NCBI GenBank assembly: GCA_033782935.1
Contig: JAWQEG010000081.1
Location: 563,001 to 627,000 of the forward strand
Reading direction: 5' to 3'
Source of the DNA: Petrolisthes cinctipes
Lineage: Eukaryota; Arthropoda; Malacostraca; Decapoda; Porcellanidae
DNA length: 64,000 nucleotides
The position numbers and the translations under genes were made by a program. This document shows positions 57,377-64,000 of this stretch, one piece after another (the stretch's first letter is position 1; each line of letters starts with the position of its first letter). Under the pieces are notes generated by a model. The model was not told the DNA's origin. It searched no databases and saw only the letters and a program-made list of their open reading frames with translations.

Positions 57377-57741
57377 TGTAGCGACACCATGCACCTTGCG
57401 CTTGTCCCTCTTCACCTGTCTACCTGTCGCCGGCACGCACAGCCGACCTGGCCAGGTTGAAGGTCGCTGATGAGCTGCTCCTCGGTCACTCTGCCTGCCG
57501 CTCTCGACCTAGACACATCTCCTGACCTGCCGTTGCCCCCCAGCTCGCTGCCTGACCACACCACGCTCTCTACACTACCTCCTGCAGCAGCTACCTCTCT
57601 CACCCCACGCGACCACGGCAGGCGGGATTCTCCAGCTACAAAGTGCTTGCTACTACACAACACTGTACTGTATAAATAAATTGTTACCGTGTACAATCGA
57701 GTCTGTTCACCACAATAGTAATGCAACTCCTTGTTGTTACA
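57377..57741 (+). repeat. 3' LTR of the second Gypsy element
   Basis: This 365-bp LTR begins TGTAGCGACACC and ends CCTTGTTGTTACA. It contains a TATAAATAAAT region with the poly(A) signal (about 57669-57679) and AATCGAGTCTGTTCACC, shared with the solo LTR at 38466-38860. It follows the polypurine tract directly. Confidence 0.88.
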
Positions 57742-59144
57742 AGGTTATCTGTAATAATATGTTAATATGGCATTATGGTGATAACAAATATTTATATAAA
57801 GATAGATTTAAAAAAAAAAGAGAGAAACAGCCATGAATCTAACAATTTACTGATTTTATTGCCACTAAATAATTGAATATGTCAAGTGAATGTGTTACTC
57901 TAATAATAATACAGTATGATATATTACAGTCCATCACCACCACCACCCTAACACTCCAAGGTAGTGACAACGAACAAAATCTCCAACACGAAAGAATCAA
58001 GTAATTTATAATAACACGTTGGAGAACTGTATATTGCTTTACCATAGCATATTACAGATGTGCCAATAGTATCAGTATCAGCAGTATTTTCCTTTTTATC
58101 TAGTTTCTTTAACGGCTAAGCGAAAATATTGGCGATATTCCACACCTTATCTGGGTTACATATAATGTGAATCAAGATAAACACGTTTCATAACACTAAC
58201 AGGTGATTATGATATGTTACAGTATCATTATGTATAAATTACTACCCGACAAGATTTCCCACTGTTTCTTTCCCTCTCCCCGAAATCATACCCACCGTCG
58301 TCTCCTTCCCTCCCGGGGAAGGGGGAGTGGAACAGTCTCAGGGTCTTTGGTGGCAAACACTTCCCAATCCGACAGTTGGCTTATTTTATTTAGGGAAGTT
58401 TGATATCATAGACAGAATGAGATACTCTTTTGATGACAAAATAGAATTCTAGTTTTATAATTTTATATCTATGTGTGCAAATAAGTAGTCATATTTGGCC
58501 TGTGTTATTAATCTGCTACAACCGAGTTTATAAATATTTCAAGAGAGGTTTGCAAATTTTCTACTCTACAGAATAGAATTAATATGATAACTTACAATAT
58601 TTGCATTTTTCTTATTATTCACACATGGAAGATCATCAGCATTGCAAAAAGGATGAAGCAATATGTTGAAACTGAACTGGTGAAAAATAGAATACCTCAT
58701 AATCATAGGAAAACGAGTGAAGAGGTGAAACACGCACAGCAATATCCAAACTTAATATCACAAAGTCAGAGAAATAGTGTCAATCAATCATCCACCGATC
58801 CCCTTCGCAATAATTAGTCATGTTCATTGTATTTTTAGATCCTCTTATCAATGATTAGTCATGTCCAGGGTATTTTTAGATTCCATCCAGAGTCATCACC
58901 TACCGTATTCCTAGCAACCTCCCCACTCCCTTTAATCACTTCATTTTTACTCCCAAGTCTCATCATTTGTCCTCTTTCGAACCTTCTCCTCACTCCCATA
59001 CGTCACTTCCATTTGTAGTCCCTCCTAATACAAAACAATCAACTTGATATGTCTACGTATGGGCCGGGTTGTTTATCAAACAAAATATATTATTCTACGG
59101 TCACGAAATCATCTTCGAATACTATTCCATCTACATATGGGACT
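57742..59144. other. Unassigned stretch
   Basis: AT-rich sequence with short open frames and no recognisable domain or repeat boundary. Confidence 0.3.
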
Positions 59145-59291
59145 ATTATTATTATTATTGTTATTATTATTAAAATAGACCAGAGACACAAAGCTGGGAA
59201 AGAATGCAAGCATTCTATCAATCCGAGGATCCCAGCCCCACGAATCCAACCTGAAGAAAAGAAGACAGCTTAGAGAAAAAAAGATGAGCAG

Positions 59292-61939
59292 TTAGCTTAA
59301 TAAAAACAAATTAGCCCTACTCTTGAAGCCAGCCAGTCCTACACCATCAAAGACAGATTCACCAAGGCCATTCCACAGAGACACCGACCTAGGTACAAAC
59401 GATCGACTGTACTGACAGGTTCTACAGCGCGGCAATGCGTAAGCATACATATGGGAGTCCAATGCACCATGAGTGACACGAGCAGGAACATACAGAGGTG
59501 GCAGAGAGGAGTTAAGAGGATGCAGCACATTACTTCTGATCTTGAATAGCATGCACAATGATGCGACAGAACGACAGTGACTCAGATTACAATCAAGTTA
59601 ACCACCGGTAAGAAAATTAGCATTGGAAACAATCCTATCCAGCAACTTGAGATGGCAATCAGCTGCTGAACACCACACTGAAGAACAGTATTCCAACAGA
59701 GGCAACACAAAGGAGTTGTAACACCGCAGTAACAATGAGTGATCTCCGAACACACGCCAAGCTCTACGCATTATACCCAACTTCTGGGAGACAGACCTTG
59801 AAATTGACCGAACATGCCTCTCAAAAGTCAGCTTGGCATCAAATGTAACTCCCAGAATAACCAATTTCTCAGACCCCTCCAATACAATCCCATCAAGAAT
59901 CAAGGGTGGCGATAAAGGATACACTGTGTGAGACCAAGAGACGACCATTGTCCTAGTCTTGCCAGCATTCAACCTCATACCCCACAACTTGCACCAATCA
60001 GTAATCCTATCCAGGTCACGATCCAATGACTGAGCAACAGAAATCCTGGCACCAGGGGTCGGCACAACAGCAATGAGAGTGGAGTCATCTGCATAACCAT
60101 ACAGGTCATTCTCCAAGATGTTAAAGAGTTCAGAGGTATACAGTAGGAACAACAACGGCCCTAAGACACTACCTTGGGGCACCCCAGACACTAATTCTAC
60201 TCTTTCGCTCCGCACACCATCCACAACAACATACTGGGATCGAGCAGTGAGGAATTGCGACGAGACAGACAGGACTGAACCCCCAACACCAACAAAGCGA
60301 AGTCTGTAGAGGATACCCAAATGGTTTACCCTATCAAAAGCAGCAGAAAAGTCAAGTTGCACCAGTCTAGCTTCACGGCCCAACTCCAAAGCATTCTGCA
60401 GTACATGAGATACACACAGAAGTGCATCACACATGCCAAGGCGCCTTCGATATGCAAACTGTGAGGTTGGGAATACACCATTACGTTCCATGAAGTTACT
60501 TAAACGCACAGCCACAAGCCTCTCAAACACCTTAGACAACACAGGAGTAATGGAAATCGGCCTGTAATCGCCAACTGAAGATGAAGGAGGGCCCTTGGGA
60601 ATTGGGGTAACATTAGCAGACCTCCAACATTCAGGAAAACTACCAAGACGAAGTAGTCTCCTGAAGACAACACTGAGGCGGGGAGCTAGGACATCAGCCG
60701 TCTGTTTAAAGAACACAGGAAACATTACCAAGGGGTCAAAACCACCATAAGAGTCCAACTCATGAAGGAGTTTTTTAACTTCCTTTGACCTAAAGGCAAA
60801 TGAGGAGAGACCAGGACAGGGGTGACATGTGGAGGGCAACTCTACAGACTCCCTAGACTACTTGCTATCAAAGTGAGCTGCAAGCAATGCAGCCTTACCA
60901 CCAGGCTCATACACCAGGCTGCCACCGTCACCAACCAAGCGGGGGAGTGAAGAGTCAGACCCGAATACAGCACTCTTCAAGGTAGACCACCATTTATGTG
61001 GGCTCCGAGCATTTAGCAACACATCCCTGGCTCCATTTTTGAACTGCTGCCCTGCCTCCGCATAGACACCATTAGCCATTCTTTGGCAGTCAATAAACTC
61101 ATTCCACTTTGCTCTGCAACGATCACGCGTCCACCTACGATAGGCACCCTGCTTAACCCTTAAAGGCATACGTTATTGGACACACCTAGAATAGCATATG
61201 TTGAGTGTGACAGACTCCTATTAAGAAAAATCACAACACAAAGTTGTAATCAATTTTAATTGCTTTTCAGACCATGAAAAGAAAGATTAACTCCTCTACT
61301 TTAGTATCAATCCCTTACTTAAGTAATTATGCAAAAATATATATTCTTAATGGGGGACTAAAGAAAGTAAATAAAAAAAATGAAAAAAAATGCAATTTCT
61401 TGACAAAAAATCATAACTAGGCCAATAATAGGAATTAAGCTCTGTAATTTCGTATGGTGCTTCTCAGGTCCCATAGCTGTGTATTGCATGTGTTAGCCTA
61501 ATTTACCCATTTAAAAATAATGGAAATAATTAGTTATACCTTTACAGTATATGTGAGTCTCATGGATTCCTTACGCAATTTATGTCCCACCATGGGAGAG
61601 CGAGCTGGCACACACACCCTTCCATAGCCAGGCCTAGCCAAAGACTGCACATAGCTGGGGTGCCTGGGTGGCATCTTCAAAAGTAGTCAAGCCACAACAT
61701 GTTAAGCCACTTCCATATCCTGACAGGGGGTGCGAATGCCTTTGAGGGTTAAGATCAAATGCTGCCCTACACTCATCAGTAAACCAAGGTGCATCACTAT
61801 TGCGCACACGAATGATCTTCTTAGACACATATTGCTCAATTACCATAGACAAATGCTGATTCAGCAACTCTACTGGATTATCAGCAACATACATTACATG
61901 CCATGGAAACCCACGCACACACCACAAACTGCATCCCAA
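59292..61939 (-). pseudogene. Family D reverse transcriptase part, interrupted
   Basis: After a frameshift near 61915 the protein continues (VIEQYVSKKIIRVRNSDAPW, FTDECRAAFDL) to the TTAA element, and resumes at 61152 with QGAYRRWTRDRC. An in-frame stop lies at 60858-60856. RT then runs 60839-59598 with SVGDYRPISITPVLSKVFER, LVQLDFSAAFDRVNH (motif A), VSGVPQGSVLGPLLFLLY (motif B), LYGYADDSTLIA (catalytic YADD near 60100), GMRLNAGKTRTMVVS and LILDGIVLEGSEKLVILGV. A frameshift near 59595 precedes the conserved C-terminal block RSFVPRSVSLWNGL and FKSRANLFLLS. It is nearly intact but inactive as read. Confidence 0.83.
61157..61748. mobile_element. 592-bp TTAA-flanked piggyBac-type element in family D ORF
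   Basis: TTAA lies on both sides (61153-61156 and 61749-61752). The left end CCCTTAAAGGCATACG and the complement of the right end CCCTCAAAGGCATTCG form a 16-bp terminal inverted repeat with two mismatches. When the element and one TTAA are ignored the host frame reads smoothly from AAFDL to QGAYRRW, so insertion is certain. No transposase is visible. The interior is AT-rich. Confidence 0.9.
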
Positions 61940-63090
61940 TTAACACGATTCTTCAGAAGAACTTCCCTCCTCACACACAGGTTTGGAACTGATTGGGCAG
62001 TGGAAACCTTCACACAGAGAGAAGAATGATCTGAACGTCCAATTGGTGCGACCACAGCTACTTCTACCAGATCCGGAACATCAGTCAACATCAGGTCAAG
62101 GGTTCCACCTCTCACATGGGTTGGACCAACAACCAATTGGTCACAGCCAGAGACCGATGAAAAATCCAAAGCAGCAACACCATGACGAGTCGTTATTGAG
62201 GACCCTAGCCATTCCTCATGGTGCACATTGATGTCACCCATAAAAACAAATGATGCACGACTGTCTTCCACTTGCACCCTAGCCATTGATGTTAACAAAC
62301 AGTCATATATACCATCCTCCAGATCTGGGTTCCAATACAAGCTGTAAAGATAAAAGTTAAACCGTCTCCCACATACTCTCAAAACCATCATCTCACAGCA
62401 ACCACATTCAAACTTTTTCCGTCTAAAACAACCGAAACCATCTCTAACGTAAGCAGCTAACCCACGAGACCACAGCAACTCGCCACGGTACAGCAGAACA
62501 GGTCGACCAAAACCAGGAATCCGTAACTTCGACTGATGACGCCTGTCAGAGACTAAAGTCTCCGAGCATAACAGCACATCATAATGGGGGGCCGCCACAG
62601 TCAAATCAGCAAAATACCCAGATATACCACGCACATTCGAGCAAAGTACTCTGCAGCACCGAGGAGGAGGACGCCTCGGACCCGGGTTCAACTCCACATC
62701 CGGAAACCTAAGTTTCAGGCAAACAAAAATTAGCAGATAGAGAAAACCCATAAAACTAGATCTTTGGATGCATAACACAGAATCAAATAATACTAGAGGG
62801 GCAGTAACGATGGTAAAGAAACCGTCACCACCAACTAGTCCCATAGCCCTGCCCAGACAACATAGGATTGGCATAAAAAATAATGAAGAAAAAATAGAAA
62901 GAGGAAAAGAAGCATACGCCAAGCCCCGTATGGAAGAGAGAGGAGAGAGTTGGAGGAAGATCGGACTTGCGACTTTGGCTTCAACTCTAAACCTCCTCTC
63001 GGGGATGCCGTTGGTCCACCAAAAAGGTGGACTCGTCCGCCTTCGGAACAGCATTTCCTCTGAACCAGGACAACCCAGTGCCCCAAACAC
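61894..63090 (-). CDS. Family D N-terminal frame: hydrophobic leader, 2A-like motif, EEP endonuclease
   Basis: The frame is open for 398 codons. A likely functional start is the Met at 62751-62749, giving MGFLYLLIFVCLKLRF, a signal-like hydrophobic stretch, followed immediately by DVELNPGP (62700-62677), a full match to the D(V/I)ExNPGP 2A-like consensus. An EEP endonuclease follows: CSNVRGI, LLCSETL, YLYSLYWNPD, FVFMGDINVHHEEW and GRSDHSSL, with the catalytic Asn, Glu, Asp and His blocks intact. The frame breaks near 61915. An upstream hydrophobic extension to 63090 is open but may be untranslated. Confidence 0.8.
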   Translation of the reverse strand: MFGALGCPGSEEMLFRRRTSPPFWWTNGIPERRFRVEAKVASPIFLQLSPLSSIRGLAYASFPLSIFSSLFFMPILCCLGRAMGLVGGDGFFTIVTAPLVLFDSVLCIQRSSFMGFLYLLIFVCLKLRFPDVELNPGPRRPPPRCCRVLCSNVRGISGYFADLTVAAPHYDVLLCSETLVSDRRHQSKLRIPGFGRPVLLYRGELLWSRGLAAYVRDGFGCFRRKKFECGCCEMMVLRVCGRRFNFYLYSLYWNPDLEDGIYDCLLTSMARVQVEDSRASFVFMGDINVHHEEWLGSSITTRHGVAALDFSSVSGCDQLVVGPTHVRGGTLDLMLTDVPDLVEVAVVAPIGRSDHSSLCVKVSTAQSVPNLCVRREVLLKNRVNWDAVCGVCVGFHGM

Positions 63091-63170
63091 TATATTAGTT
63101 TTGAGACTCCGCAGGACACCTGAAATGTTTCACTTCCTGGAGCAGCCGTTGTTACACACATGGAATGGGT

Positions 63171-63559
63171 GAAATACTTAATATCCTGTGTCACTTTTTT
63201 TTTTTTTTTTTCGAATAGACTAGGCAGCTATGTTCTGGCTTGTGCCATGTTCTAAGATAGTTAATAATATCTATTCTAGGAAATTTTCAAACACCTGCAA
63301 TAATGCTGTTGATACTATAACAAAAGTAATTTAATTATTGTCTTAGTAGGCTATACAACATTCACCAGTATTAACTCCATTACACTGAGCTCTTTAATCA
63401 GTCCACCAAAATAACTAATCGTGGTATCAGTCATTTAAAGGTAATGCTTGCAACGAATACATAAAGTAGTCAGTTAGTTCTGCTGTGTCTTTGAGCTCCA
63501 ATACCACCACTACGATCACCACCAGCAGCATGGAGTGTACCCGCACCATCCACCGTCCA
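63171..63559. other. Spacer with poly(T) run; probable 3' flank of the GPCR gene
   Basis: A T17-19 run lies at about 63193-63211. The part near 63480-63559 is just downstream of the GPCR stop codon on the minus strand and is likely its 3' UTR. No poly(A) signal was assigned with confidence. Confidence 0.35.
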
Positions 63560-63810
63560 TCAGACCTCCATGTCCATCTTTTCGAGCCCGTAGTGGAAGC
63601 CGACACCGCTCCTGCTGGTAATCTGAAGTCGCCTGGTGGACGAGTTGGAGAACTCCCTGGTCCTGACGGTGGTGTTGGAGTTGTAGTGGTGATTGCGTCG
63701 GGCCGATTCGCGCCCCCCACACACCGATCGCCTCAGAGCATTGCGGAACCTCACAGACATCACAGAGTAAAGGATGGGATTCACGGCCGCGTTGAGGTAA
63801 TAACAAGTGC
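63560..63810 (-). CDS. Class A (rhodopsin-type) peptide GPCR, last exon
   Basis: On the minus strand a CCTTCCCCAG acceptor precedes the exon, whose frame reads TCYYLNAAVNPILYSVMSVR followed by FRNALRRSVCGG, and it ends at a stop at 63562-63560. NPILY is the NPxxY motif of transmembrane helix 7. FRNAL is the start of helix 8 and the following Cys is a plausible palmitoylation site. The remaining roughly 60 residues are a Ser/Thr/Arg-rich cytoplasmic tail. The VNPILYSVMSVRFR pattern resembles pyrokinin/CAPA/neuromedin-U-type and related neuropeptide receptors, but one helix is too little to name the ligand. Upstream exons lie beyond 64000 or in the unseen intron. Confidence 0.8.
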
Positions 63811-64000
63811 CTGGGGAAGGGAAGTAAAACCATCAAAACATATGCTTGGGAGAAGGAAATAATTTAAAAAGTCAAAACAAGTGCCGAGGGGAAGGAAATA
63901 TAACCAAGGGATGAAATATATAATATCAGAACACTTGTCAGTAGAAATACAATTAAATCATCAGAGGAAAGCAATACATTGAAGAATAAATATATCTAAT
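63811..64000. other. Intron of the GPCR gene
   Basis: Sequence upstream (on the minus strand) of the acceptor at 63811-63812. No further exon is visible before the window ends. Confidence 0.5.

Larger units (their letters stand above)
52527..57741 (+). mobile_element. Second Gypsy element, 5'-truncated, with PPT and 3' LTR
   Basis: The element runs from the middle of gag through protease, RT, RNase H and integrase (normal Gypsy order) to a polypurine tract and a 3' LTR. The 5' LTR and the gag N-terminus are absent, and the left end is joined to the protease-integrase fragment near 52526. Many stops and frameshifts show that it is inactive. The gag and LTR match fragments elsewhere in this window (837-1062, 38466-38860 and 41002-42095). 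Confidence 0.87.
59145..63170 (-). mobile_element. CR1/L2-type non-LTR retrotransposon (family D), near full length
   Basis: On the minus strand the order is a 5' region with a hydrophobic leader, a 2A-like motif, EEP endonuclease and RT without RNase H, and then a short 3' UTR ending in an (AAT)n-type tail (plus strand ATT repeats, 59147-59171). A 592-bp TTAA-flanked element (61157-61748) interrupts the ORF. The 5' boundary at about 63170 is approximate. A microsatellite tail and absence of RNase H fit the CR1/L2/Crack assemblage. Confidence 0.85.

Noticed and set aside
57742..59144. Possible host exons between the Gypsy and CR1-type elements
   Set aside because: Only short frames without motifs and no paired splice signals that would support an exon.

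Overview
The window is eukaryotic intergenic and intronic DNA, most likely from a decapod crustacean or a close arthropod relative. Supporting signs are introns with GT/AG borders, an ecdysteroid-kinase-like (EcKL/CHK) gene, a decapod-type SINE with a GGCGCCCCTTCGG core, long (AT)n arrays, and dense Penelope, I-group, CR1-type and Gypsy elements. The species is not identifiable from the sequence alone. Only two host genes are supported, both on the minus strand: the 3' part of an EcKL/CHK kinase-like gene (exons 17719-18529 and 14909-15368) and the last exon of a class A peptide GPCR (63560-63810). Nearly everything else is transposon, mostly broken and nested.

Layout. 1-1074 Gypsy gag fragment; about 1560-2329 a non-LTR element with a 2A-like motif; 2330-5063 an inverted/sense copy of non-LTR family A; 5610-8380 family B (RT and RNase H, minus). 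9411-13389 is a Penelope-like element with about 983-bp pseudo-LTRs and a TTAA-flanked MITE in the right one. It is followed by two fold-back Penelope remnants in (AT)n DNA (13389-14870). 14909-21101 holds the kinase gene, with two TA-flanked fold-back elements (15423-17012 and 18587-21101) in its introns. 22540-31357 is a nest of family A copies including a nearly full-length one (24831-31301). 31569-32543 resembles the 5' part of family B. 33601-35699 is another A copy carrying a TTAA-flanked piggyBac-type element. 36113-42095 has several Gypsy LTRs, MITE copies and a minus-strand Gypsy 3' end. 42096-48200 is a long minus-strand A copy with a solo LTR in its ORF2 and a SINE joined to its 5' end. 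49388-50745 is a further A copy. 50747-52526 is a Gypsy fragment with the unusual order protease-integrase-RT, joined in frame to a second Gypsy element (52527-57741) that keeps its polypurine tract and 3' LTR. 59145-63170 is a CR1-type element with a second 2A-like motif, split by another TTAA-flanked element.

The retroelement proteins supply the usual functions (gag, protease, RT, RNase H, integrase or EEP/GIY-YIG endonuclease), but most copies have stops or frameshifts. The longest clean frames are ORF1 of the A copy at 25286-27085, the Penelope RT frame, the protease-integrase frame at 50.7-52.5 kb and the EEP frame of the CR1-type element. Family letters A, B, D and E are local labels for this window.
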